From an uncultured Bacilli bacterium (GTDB lineage Bacteria; Bacillota_I; Bacilli_A; RF39; UBA660), in NCBI GenBank assembly GCA_934133155.1, contig CAKPAT010000025.1:1-13564 (forward strand): 13,564 nt of DNA. Direction: 5' to 3'. Both the position numbers and the translations under genes were made by a program. Each line of letters starts with the position of its first letter. Position 1 is the first letter of the stretch. Positions 1-6,206 of the stretch are shown piece after piece. Below the pieces are notes generated by a model. That model saw only the letters and a program-made list of their open reading frames with translations. It was not told the DNA's origin and did no database searches.

Positions 1-1
1 A

Positions 2-751
2 CCCGTTGCCGGAATAGCTATGGGACTTATCACGAGTAAAGATAAATACCAAATATTAACCGATATTCAAGGTATGGAAGACCACCTAGGAGATATGGAC
101 TTCAAAGTAGCTGGAACAAAAGAAGGTATATGTGCTCTGCAAATGGATATAAAAATCAAAGGTGTAAATAGAGAAATTCTAAAAGAAGCTTTATATCAAG
201 CCAAAAAAGCTAGAATGCAAATATTAAAAGTTATCACAGATACCATAAAAGAACCAAGAAAAGAAGTAAGTAAATACGCACCAAAAGTAGAAACATTTAT
301 GATAAACCCAGATAAAATAAAAGATGTTATCGGCAAAGGCGGAGACATGATAACTAAAATAATTTTAGAATCTAGTAATGTCAAAAGTGTTAATGATATA
401 AACGCTGTTAAAGTAGATTTAGAAGACGATGGAAGAGTAGTTATTTATCACACTGATAAAGATGTCATTGAAAAAACCGCAAACTGGATAAAAGAACTAG
501 CAAGAGAAGTTGAAGAAGGCGTAATTTATAATGCAGTTGTAACTAAAGTGGAAGAATTCGGCTGCTTTGTCGAACTTTGGAAAGGTTGTGAAGGACTAGT
601 CCATGTATCAGAACTTGATACAAAAAGAGTCGAAAAACCAAGCGACATCGTTAAAGTAGGTGACATAGTGCAAGTAATATCTTTAGGCTATGACAAAAAA
701 GGAAGACTAAACTTATCTAGGAAAAAAGCAATTAAGGCTACCGAAAAGTAG
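2..751 (+). CDS. pnp: Polyribonucleotide nucleotidyltransferase (PNPase), C-terminal part; 5' end outside window
   Basis: PNPase degrades RNA 3' to 5' by phosphorolysis in the cytoplasm and is part of the RNA decay machinery. The reading frame is open from base 2, giving PVAGIAMGL before the first visible ATG at 20. That peptide is a conserved core motif, so the ATG is internal and the gene begins upstream of the window. The fragment (about 249 of the usual ~700 residues) holds the end of the second RNase PH domain, with the conserved DHLGDMDFKVAGT motif that supplies catalytic aspartates. A KH domain follows (VIGKGGDMITKI, the GxxG loop), then an S1 RNA-binding domain (GCFVELWKGCEGLVHVSEL). 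The TAG stop lies inside the terminator hairpin. Identification is firm; only the N-terminal RNase PH half is unseen. Confidence 0.97.
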   Translation, partial: PVAGIAMGLITSKDKYQILTDIQGMEDHLGDMDFKVAGTKEGICALQMDIKIKGVNREILKEALYQAKKARMQILKVITDTIKEPRKEVSKYAPKVETFMINPDKIKDVIGKGGDMITKIILESSNVKSVNDINAVKVDLEDDGRVVIYHTDKDVIEKTANWIKELAREVEEGVIYNAVVTKVEEFGCFVELWKGCEGLVHVSELDTKRVEKPSDIVKVGDIVQVISLGYDKKGRLNLSRKKAIKATEK

Positions 752-757
752 TCTTTT
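734..757 (+). terminator. Rho-independent terminator of pnp
   Basis: An eight-pair stem (AAGGCTAC with GTAGTCTT, one G-U pair) closes a CGAAAA loop and runs into a TTTT tract. The last codons and the TAG stop of pnp form part of the hairpin. Confidence 0.75.
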
Positions 758-800
758 AACTGTAAAATAAACTAAAAAAAATCAAAAAGGCCCCAAAATA

Positions 801-809
801 TGATATACT
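801..809 (+). promoter_or_regulatory. Extended -10 promoter for spoIIIE
   Basis: TGATATACT is an extended -10 element (TG-N-TATACT). The hexamer 17 bases upstream (ATCAAA, 781-786) is a poor -35, so recognition would depend on the extended -10. Transcription would start near 816, just before the ribosome binding site at 823-826. That argues against translation from the ATG at 821. Confidence 0.55.
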
Positions 810-835
810 AAGCTAAGAAAATGGAGTGGATAACA

Positions 836-3070
836 ATGGCAAAAAAGAAAAAAAGAAAAGAAAAAAAACAGGCCCCTTCCTACAGCGTAGAACTAAAGGG
901 AATATTTTTAATACTAATATCCATAATCGGTTGTTGCCCTTTTGGAATAGCCTCAAGCGTAATTAAAGGCTTTGCCGCGTTTATAGCTGGTGCATGGTAT
1001 ATTCTTCCAATAATTGGAGTAGGGCTATGTGGAATATACATGATAATAAAAAGAGAAAAACCGGATTTATTAACATCAAGACTAGTTGGACTGTATATTT
1101 TAATAATCGGTATTTTAATCCTTTCACACACCGAATTTATCGTCAAACTAAATGAAAAAGGAACCGAATTTTACAGTGTACTAATCGAAACAGTAAATAA
1201 CATCATGGGTTTTGTCAAAGGTACAAATGAAATAGCTGGAGGCGGAATAATTGGTGCAATATTTGCCTCAGCAGGCGTAAGCTTACTTACCTTAGAAGGT
1301 ACAAAAGTAGTATGTTTTGCTCTAATAATATGCGGAATCATCATGTTTACTGGAATATCAATATATGATGCCATAACAAGTGTTAAAGAAAAATTAAATA
1401 AAGCTAAAGAAGTTAAAATAGATCTTAAGGCTGCCAAGGCAGCTAAAAAAGCTGAAGAAAAATTTGAAGAAGAAAAAGATAGTAAAGTAATCATTTCCTC
1501 TATAGATGATTTAACCAAAGAACCTAAAGAAGAAAAATCAATAGAAATGCACACCCCAGAAAAAACAGTAGAGCAAGAAATAAAGCCAGAAATTTCAGAG
1601 GAAAATCAAGAAGTAAACCCAAATGGTTACACTCTTCCATCAATAAACTTATTAAGCAAACCTAAAATCAAAAAAGATGCCGTAAAAGCAAATCAAGATG
1701 CCATAAAAGAATCTGTCACTGAACTTGAAAAAGTAACATCAGATTTTGGTGTCGAAGTGAAAGTTGTTGCCGCCAATATTGGACCTGCAGTAACTCAGTA
1801 CGAATTAGAAATAAAATCAGGTACAAGACTATCTAAAATAACTGCTTTAAATAAAGAAATAGCCCTAGAACTAGGTGCCAAAGACGTACGTATCCAAGCC
1901 CCAATTCCAGGTAAAAAAACAGTCGGAGTAGAGCTTCCTAATAAAGTAGTAACACCAGTTGCCATAAGAGAAATACTTGAAGCCGTACCAAAAGAAAAAG
2001 AAAACAGCAAGCTTCTAGCCGCCCTAGGTAAAAGTATCATGGGTAATCCTGTATGGTGTGAAATAGACAAAACACCACACCTATTAGTAGCCGGATCAAC
2101 CGGCTCTGGAAAATCGGTTTGCATCAACAGTATGATATGTTCCTTACTTATGCGTTCAAAACCAGACGAAGTAAAACTAGTTTTAGTAGACCCTAAAAAA
2201 GTAGAACTTTCAATGTATAATGGCGTACCTCATTTACTCACACCCGTTGTCACCGACCCTAAAAAAGCCAACATAGTACTTCAAAAGATTGTAAAAATAA
2301 TGGAAGATAGATACGACTTATTTGAAGCATCAAAAACAAAAAACATTGCCGGTTATAACGCCTACATTGAAAAGAAAAACGAAAGCTTAAGTGAAGATGA
2401 ACAGATAAAAAAAATACCATATATTGTCGTTATTATTGACGAACTTGCAGACTTAATGCTAGTCGCTGCCAAAGAAGTAGAAGACTCCATCATGCGAATA
2501 ACCCAAATGGCCAGAGCCGCCGGAATACACCTAATAGTTGCAACCCAAAGACCAAGTACTGACGTCATCACCGGAGTAGTAAAAGCAAATATTCCATCAA
2601 GAATATCGTTTGCCGTATCTAGCAGCATCGATTCACGTACCATATTAGATATGAGTGGAGCCGAAAAACTACTTGGAAAAGGAGATATGCTATTTTTACC
2701 ACAAGGCGAAAGCATACCAATAAGAGTTCAAGGAAACTTTGTAAGTGACGACGAAATAAAAACAATCGTAGATTATACAATATCCCAGCAAAAAGCTTCA
2801 TACGATAATAATTTAACAGTATCAGAAGAAGATAAAGGTGCAACCACCATGACCGAAAGCGATGATTATGAAGAACCACTTTATAATGAAATTGTCGAAT
2901 TCGTAATAAGTCAAGGAAAAGCCAGTGCCTCATTACTCCAAAGACGATTTAGATTAGGTTATAATAGAGCAGCTAGATGTATAGACCTATTAGAAGAAAG
3001 AGGCATAATTGGTCCATCAAACGGCTCAAAACCAAGAGAAGTATTAGTAAAATTAGAAAACAAGGAGTAG
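836..3070 (+). CDS. spoIIIE: DNA translocase SpoIIIE/FtsK
   Basis: This membrane-anchored hexameric ATPase pumps double-stranded DNA across closing septa; in spore formers it moves the chromosome into the forespore. I chose ATG 836 (744 residues) because GGAG at 823-826 lies nine bases upstream, while the in-frame ATG at 821 has no ribosome binding site and sits about five bases from the predicted transcript start. Residues ~22-178 hold four or five hydrophobic segments, followed by a highly charged Lys/Glu linker to ~270. The motor has Walker A GSTGSGKS at ~420-427 and Walker B VVIIDELADL with D535/E536. MARAAGIHLIVATQRPS is the usual FtsK/SpoIIIE motif. The C-terminal winged-helix gamma domain (~685-740) includes SASLLQRRFRLGYNRAARCI and reads DNA polarity signals. 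The length fits SpoIIIE (~790) better than E. coli FtsK. Whether it serves sporulation, division or both cannot be told from the sequence. Confidence 0.95.
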   Translation: MAKKKKRKEKKQAPSYSVELKGIFLILISIIGCCPFGIASSVIKGFAAFIAGAWYILPIIGVGLCGIYMIIKREKPDLLTSRLVGLYILIIGILILSHTEFIVKLNEKGTEFYSVLIETVNNIMGFVKGTNEIAGGGIIGAIFASAGVSLLTLEGTKVVCFALIICGIIMFTGISIYDAITSVKEKLNKAKEVKIDLKAAKAAKKAEEKFEEEKDSKVIISSIDDLTKEPKEEKSIEMHTPEKTVEQEIKPEISEENQEVNPNGYTLPSINLLSKPKIKKDAVKANQDAIKESVTELEKVTSDFGVEVKVVAANIGPAVTQYELEIKSGTRLSKITALNKEIALELGAKDVRIQAPIPGKKTVGVELPNKVVTPVAIREILEAVPKEKENSKLLAALGKSIMGNPVWCEIDKTPHLLVAGSTGSGKSVCINSMICSLLMRSKPDEVKLVLVDPKKVELSMYNGVPHLLTPVVTDPKKANIVLQKIVKIMEDRYDLFEASKTKNIAGYNAYIEKKNESLSEDEQIKKIPYIVVIIDELADLMLVAAKEVEDSIMRITQMARAAGIHLIVATQRPSTDVITGVVKANIPSRISFAVSSSIDSRTILDMSGAEKLLGKGDMLFLPQGESIPIRVQGNFVSDDEIKTIVDYTISQQKASYDNNLTVSEEDKGATTMTESDDYEEPLYNEIVEFVISQGKASASLLQRRFRLGYNRAARCIDLLEERGIIGPSNGSKPREVLVKLENKE

Positions 3071-3103
3071 GAAACTACCTGAAAATGTCACAAATTTTAA
3101 ATC

Positions 3104-3127
3104 GGTAAGGTGATTACCTATAATCAC
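3104..3127 (+). promoter_or_regulatory. Two overlapping, mutually exclusive hairpins after spoIIIE
   Basis: GGTAA (3104-3108) can pair with TTACC (3114-3118). Alternatively GTGATTA (3110-3116) can pair perfectly with TAATCAC (3121-3127) around a four-base loop. The two stems share bases and cannot coexist. A proper terminator follows 16 bases later. This may be only spacer sequence. Confidence 0.35.
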
Positions 3128-3142
3128 GTCCAATAAAGAAAG

Positions 3143-3167
3143 CTTTATCAAATTGATAAGGTTTTTT
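3143..3167 (+). terminator. Rho-independent terminator after spoIIIE
   Basis: CTTTATC pairs with GATAAGG (one G-U pair) around an AAATT loop and is followed by six T residues. It separates spoIIIE from the sigma-factor gene. Confidence 0.75.
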
Positions 3168-3216
3168 CACATAAAAATTCTAGTTTTGTCGAAAACCACA
3201 AATAAAAAAGAAAAAG

Positions 3217-3225
3217 TGCTAAATT
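3217..3225 (+). promoter_or_regulatory. Possible extended -10 promoter for the sigma gene
   Basis: TGCTAAATT reads as TG-N-TAAATT, an extended -10 with no recognisable -35. Transcription would begin near 3232, at the first ribosome binding site. I see no SigH-type GAAT -10 element such as drives spoIIA in B. subtilis. Confidence 0.35.
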
Positions 3226-3241
3226 AAAAAAGGTGATGATA

Positions 3242-3265
3242 TTGAACAAAAAGGAGAAAAAATGA
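3242..3265 (+). CDS. Possible seven-codon leader mini-cistron upstream of the sigma gene
   Basis: TTG at 3242 is preceded by AGGTGA (3231-3236) at a five-base spacing, the same arrangement used by the pilin gene downstream. It opens a seven-codon frame (M-N-K-K-E-K-K) ending in TGA at 3263-3265, overlapping the sigma-gene ATG (3262) as ATGA. The AAGGAG ribosome binding site of the sigma gene lies inside this mini-frame, so coupling is plausible. It is too short for coding statistics, and could be a leftover initiation region from a lost upstream gene. Confidence 0.3.
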   Translation: MNKKEKK

Positions 3266-3903
3266 ATGAACTAACCAAAATAATCATGGAAAATGAAGGA
3301 CTAATTTACAGTATCGTAAACAAATTCAAAACAAACCAAAACACAGACGATTTATTCCAAGTTGGCTGTATCGGCATGATAGAAGCATATAAAAACTATG
3401 ATGAAACAAAAAACGTCAAATTCACCAGCTACGCCTACACATACATCATGGGTGCCATATATAAATATGTAAATGAAGATAAAACCGTCAAATTAAGTAG
3501 AGAAATAATAAAAATGCAAAGAAAAATAGAAAAAGCAAAAATTTATTTAACACAAATTTTAATGCGTATCCCTACAAATAAAGAACTCGCCGAATACCTA
3601 GAAATAACTGAAGAAAATTTAGAAAGCATAATCTCATATGAAACAGACTGCTTAAGCTTAGATATTCCTATATATGACGATATATCTTTATACGATAGTA
3701 TTGGAAACAAAACCGATTATGATACATTAATCGCCTTAAAAACAGAACTAGAAAAACTAAAAGAGCCAGAAAGAACAATCATGTATAGTAGATACATCAA
3801 AGGTCTGTCTCAAACAAAAGTAGCCGAAGAAATAGGTATAACTCAAGTAGATGTATCAAGGAGAGAAAACAAAGTATTAACAAAATTAAAAAAAACACTT
3901 TGA
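3262..3903 (+). CDS. Sporulation-type RNA polymerase sigma factor, SigF/SigG class
   Basis: This sigma-70 family protein directs RNA polymerase to a specialised promoter set. The 213 residues contain region 2 with DDLFQVGCIGMIEAYKNYD, KFTSYAYTYIMGAIYKYV and DKTVKLSREI, close to SigF/SigG of Bacillus. Region 3 is at about 85-135. Region 4 ends with a helix-turn-helix, SQTKVAEEIGITQVDVSRRENKVLTKLKK. It is ~40 residues shorter than B. subtilis SigF (255) and SigG (260), mainly at the N-terminus. The usual YAVPMIIGEI stretch is diverged to YAYTYIMGAI. AAGGAG (3251-3256) lies five bases before the ATG. The spoVA operon downstream matches the position of spoIIAC (sigF) in B. subtilis, but no spoIIAA or spoIIAB accompanies it. 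Sequence alone does not separate SigF from SigG; context favours SigF, so the symbol is left blank. Confidence 0.88.
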   Translation: MNELTKIIMENEGLIYSIVNKFKTNQNTDDLFQVGCIGMIEAYKNYDETKNVKFTSYAYTYIMGAIYKYVNEDKTVKLSREIIKMQRKIEKAKIYLTQILMRIPTNKELAEYLEITEENLESIISYETDCLSLDIPIYDDISLYDSIGNKTDYDTLIALKTELEKLKEPERTIMYSRYIKGLSQTKVAEEIGITQVDVSRRENKVLTKLKKTL

Positions 3904-3928
3904 CAATAGCCTAAATCTAACCTATAAT
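3900..3928 (+). promoter_or_regulatory. Perfect consensus sigma-A promoter of the pilin gene
   Basis: TTGACA (3900-3905), a 17-base spacer and TATAAT (3923-3928) match the vegetative consensus in all twelve positions and in spacing. The TGA stop of the sigma gene (3901-3903) lies within the -35 box. Transcription should start near 3935, leaving a leader of about a dozen bases. Confidence 0.85.
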
Positions 3929-3946
3929 TAAAAATAGGTGAAGAGT

Positions 3947-4333
3947 ATGAAAAAAGGATTTACATTAATCGAATTGTTATTTGTTATTGCTCTTTTAGGA
4001 GTTATCGCTGCAGTAGCAACCCCAGCAGTTAATAATATGCTACAAACATCCAGAGAAAACGCCTACCAAAGTCAAATAAAAACAATAGAAGAAACCGCCA
4101 GAACATACATGTCTAAAAACCCAAACAAACTACCAAATACAAATGAAAAACTGTGTGTTACTGTATCAGAATTGCAAACATCAGGCTTACTGGATAAAAA
4201 TGGCATAAAAAATCCCAAATATCAAAAAGATAGCGAAAAAGAAGACGAAAAATTTGAATATTTTGAAGGAACAATCATCATCACTAATATAGAAGGTAGA
4301 TACACATATAAATATCAGAAAAGTTGCTCATAA
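3947..4333 (+). CDS. Type IV pilin-like / pseudopilin protein with prepilin N-terminus
   Basis: The N-terminus MKKGFTLIELLFVIALLGVI is a class III prepilin signal: a prepilin peptidase would cut after Gly4, leaving Phe at position 1 and Glu9 as the conserved Glu5 of the mature protein. One hydrophobic helix (residues ~5-26) is followed by a helical stretch and a short globular part with Cys70 and Cys127, which could form a disulfide. ATG 3947 is preferred over the in-frame GTG at 3938 because AGGTGA (3936-3941) sits five bases before the ATG and would overlap the GTG. The 128-residue length fits minor pilins, Com pseudopilins or stand-alone surface pilins. No assembly ATPase, platform protein or prepilin peptidase is in the window. 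Its own strong promoter and terminator make it a single-gene unit wedged between sporulation genes. Confidence 0.85.
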   Translation: MKKGFTLIELLFVIALLGVIAAVATPAVNNMLQTSRENAYQSQIKTIEETARTYMSKNPNKLPNTNEKLCVTVSELQTSGLLDKNGIKNPKYQKDSEKEDEKFEYFEGTIIITNIEGRYTYKYQKSCS

Positions 4334-4345
4334 AGCAATTTTTTT
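4321..4345 (+). terminator. Rho-independent terminator of the pilin gene
   Basis: A stem built on TTGCT (4324-4328) and AGCAA (4334-4338), extendable by A-T/G-T pairs to about eight, closes a CATAA loop and ends in seven T residues. The TAA stop lies mostly in the loop. It should stop the strong pilin transcript from entering spoVAC. Confidence 0.75.
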
Positions 4346-4373
4346 GCATAAAAAATTAAAAACTTCCATAATA
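4346..4373 (+). promoter_or_regulatory. Candidate forespore (sigma-G-type) promoter of spoVA
   Basis: GCATA (4346-4350) and CATAATA (4367-4373) fit the published B. subtilis SigG consensus (GHATR and CATNHTA) exactly, and spoVA is a known SigG target. The spacer counted here is 16 bases, slightly short of the 17-18 usually quoted, and the predicted start would fall at the ribosome binding site (GGAGG, 4379-4383). In DNA this AT-rich, chance matches are possible. Confidence 0.45.
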
Positions 4374-4390
4374 AAAATGGAGGTAAAAAA

Positions 4391-4816
4391 ATGGATTATC
4401 AAAAAATAGTAAAACAAAACACCCCAAAAGAAGATATATTAAAAAATAGTATAATCGCTTTTATCACAGGTGGCATCATGGGAATAATCGGCCAGGCATT
4501 AATAGATTTATACACATCATTTAATATTGAAACAAAAGAAGCCACAATCTGTATGATAATAACATTAATTTTTTTTAGTTGCCTTTTAACAGCACTAGGT
4601 TTTTTCGATAAATGGGTAAAATTCTGTAAATGCGGGCTAATAATACCCATAACCGGTTTTGCACACGCCACTATGTCATCCGCCTTAGAATATAAAAAAG
4701 AAGGCTTAGTAGCTGGAATAGGCACAAATATGTTAAAACTATCAGGAGCAGTTATCATATTTGGAATAATAAGCAGTTTCACCTTCAGCTTAATTAGGGT
4801 GGTGCTTCACCTATGA
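4391..4816 (+). CDS. spoVAC: Stage V sporulation protein AC, dipicolinate channel membrane subunit
   Basis: SpoVAC is an integral inner spore-membrane protein of the channel that moves calcium-dipicolinate into the developing spore and releases it at germination. The 141-residue protein (B. subtilis ~150) has hydrophobic segments at about 16-40, 48-71, 77-95 and 115-138. The family motif LIIPITGFAHATMSSALEYK is followed by EGLVAGIGTNMLKLSGAVI. GGAGG at 4379-4383 gives the start. Its TGA stop overlaps the spoVAD start as ATGA, implying translational coupling. spoVAA and spoVAB are absent, as in clostridia that carry only the AC-AD-AE core. Confidence 0.95.
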   Translation: MDYQKIVKQNTPKEDILKNSIIAFITGGIMGIIGQALIDLYTSFNIETKEATICMIITLIFFSCLLTALGFFDKWVKFCKCGLIIPITGFAHATMSSALEYKKEGLVAGIGTNMLKLSGAVIIFGIISSFTFSLIRVVLHL

Positions 4817-5790
4817 CCTTAAACTTTGAAAACGTATACATCAATGAAACCGCCACCATAACCGGCCCATATGAAGCTAAAGGACCATTAAAAAACTACT
4901 TTGATTACAGTTATAATGATCTATACTTTAATCAAAAAACATGGGAACTTGCCGAAATAAAATCCCAAAAAGACGCCATAGAAATGCTTTTAAGTAAATC
5001 AATGACAAATAGAAAACAAATCAAAACAATAATAGGAGGAGACCTATTAAATCAAATAGTTGCCACAAATTATATGGCAAAAAGCTATGACACTAGTTTA
5101 ATAGGAATATATGCCGCCTGTGCCACAAGTACACTAGGCTTAATAATATCAGCATTATTAATTGAAAATACAAACGGAAAAGTCATAACAATCACATCAT
5201 CCCATAATAATGCTGCCGAAAAACAATTTAGATACCCCGTTGAATATGGCGGACCCAAACCAAAAACATCCACCTTCACCAGCACAGGTTCAGCCGCCGC
5301 ATTAATCACAAACGAAAAAAAAGGAATAAAAATAGAAAGTGGAACAATTGGTAAAGTCATTGACTCAAATATTAAAGACGTCTACCACATGGGAGCAGTT
5401 ATGGCTAAAGCTGCCGCTGAAACAATTTATAACCACCTAAAAGACAAAAAAAGAGAAATAGATTATTATGATTTAGTGCTCACTGGAGATCTCGGAATAT
5501 ATGGCAAACAAATATTAAAAACATACATTAAAGAAAAATATAATATAACCTTAGACAAATATGAAGATACTGGAGTATTACTTTATAATTTAAAAAAAGT
5601 CGGTGCAGGAGCATCAGGACCAGCATGTGCTCCTTTAGTAACCTACAGCTATATATTTAAAAAAATGAAAAACAAAGAAATAACCAAAGTATTATTAATT
5701 GCGACAGGTGCTTTAATGAATCAAACACTCGTAAATCAAAAACAAACAATCCCCTCAGTCGCTCACGCCGTTAGCTTGGAGGCCATATAA
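4813..5790 (+). CDS. spoVAD: Stage V sporulation protein AD, dipicolinate-binding thiolase-fold subunit
   Basis: SpoVAD is a peripheral protein that binds dipicolinate and works with the SpoVAC/SpoVAE membrane subunits. It has a thiolase fold. The 325 residues (B. subtilis ~338) include the thiolase-like segment IYAACATSTLGLIISALL with Cys103, ITSSHNNAAEKQFRYPVEYG with His131, and the C-terminal GAGASGPACAPLV and LLIATGALMN motifs. The start is the ATG of an ATGA overlap with spoVAC, with GGGTGG at about 4797-4802 as ribosome binding site. Its TAA shares one base with the next ATG (TAATG). No truncation or frameshift is visible. Confidence 0.95.
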   Translation: MTLNFENVYINETATITGPYEAKGPLKNYFDYSYNDLYFNQKTWELAEIKSQKDAIEMLLSKSMTNRKQIKTIIGGDLLNQIVATNYMAKSYDTSLIGIYAACATSTLGLIISALLIENTNGKVITITSSHNNAAEKQFRYPVEYGGPKPKTSTFTSTGSAAALITNEKKGIKIESGTIGKVIDSNIKDVYHMGAVMAKAAAETIYNHLKDKKREIDYYDLVLTGDLGIYGKQILKTYIKEKYNITLDKYEDTGVLLYNLKKVGAGASGPACAPLVTYSYIFKKMKNKEITKVLLIATGALMNQTLVNQKQTIPSVAHAVSLEAI

Positions 5791-6140
5791 TGATATACTT
5801 AAATTCATTTTTATTTGCTGGGCTAATATGCACTATAGCACAAATAACACTTGATAAAACAAAACTAACCCCAGGTCACATAACCGTCATATTTGTCATA
5901 ATAGGAACATTCCTAGATACCTTTAATATATATGATAAAATAATAAATTGGGCAGGAGGAGGTGCTTTAGTTCCGATAACCAGTTTTGGTCACATGCTAA
6001 CCCATGGAGCTATGCAACAATATACTCAAAATGGTTTGCTAGGACTTTTTTCAGGAACGCTCAGTTTAACCTCATCAGGAATAGCTGCTGCCATCATTTT
6101 TGCCTTTATTTTCTCACTTATATTTAATCCAAAAGACTAA
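5790..6140 (+). CDS. spoVAE: Stage V sporulation protein AE (AEb type), channel membrane subunit
   Basis: This is the third core subunit of the spore dipicolinate channel, an integral membrane protein. The 116 residues carry hydrophobic segments at about 3-20, 28-46, 52-70 and 85-112. The family signature is GGGALVPITSFGHMLTHGAM, preceded by TPGHITVIFVIIGTFLD. GGAGG (5778-5782) lies seven bases before ATG 5790, inside the end of spoVAD, so the operon is read as one coupled unit. The length fits SpoVAEb rather than the unrelated SpoVAEa. A terminator follows directly. Confidence 0.94.
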   Translation: MIYLNSFLFAGLICTIAQITLDKTKLTPGHITVIFVIIGTFLDTFNIYDKIINWAGGGALVPITSFGHMLTHGAMQQYTQNGLLGLFSGTLSLTSSGIAAAIIFAFIFSLIFNPKD

Positions 6141-6162
6141 ATCCAGATAAAACTGGATTTTT
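6138..6162 (+). terminator. Rho-independent terminator of the spoVA operon
   Basis: ATCCAG (6141-6146) and CTGGAT (6153-6158) pair perfectly around an ATAAAA loop, flanked by A residues on the 5' side and followed by TTTT. Confidence 0.8.
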
Positions 6163-6185
6163 CAAATATATTTTCTCCAAAAACG

Positions 6186-6194
6186 TGTTATAAT
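6186..6194 (+). promoter_or_regulatory. Extended -10 promoter before a decayed gene
   Basis: TGTTATAAT is a perfect -10 (TATAAT, 6189-6194) with an upstream TG. No good -35 is visible. It lies 13 bases before the likely start of the pseudogene at 6207, so it looks like that gene's surviving promoter. Confidence 0.5.
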
Positions 6195-6206
6195 AGCTAA
6201 AGTGAT

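Noticed and set aside
821..835. ATG at 821 as the spoIIIE start
   Set aside because: No ribosome binding site precedes it, and it lies about five bases after the predicted transcript start. ATG 836 has GGAG at a nine-base spacing.
2362..2715. Long minus-strand open frames inside spoIIIE and uvrA
   Set aside because: They are antisense shadows of strongly conserved plus-strand genes with no ribosome binding site or recognisable domains.
3938..3946. GTG at 3938 as the pilin start
   Set aside because: The AGGTGA ribosome binding site overlaps this GTG. Starting at ATG 3947 gives the normal MKKGFTLIEL prepilin leader.
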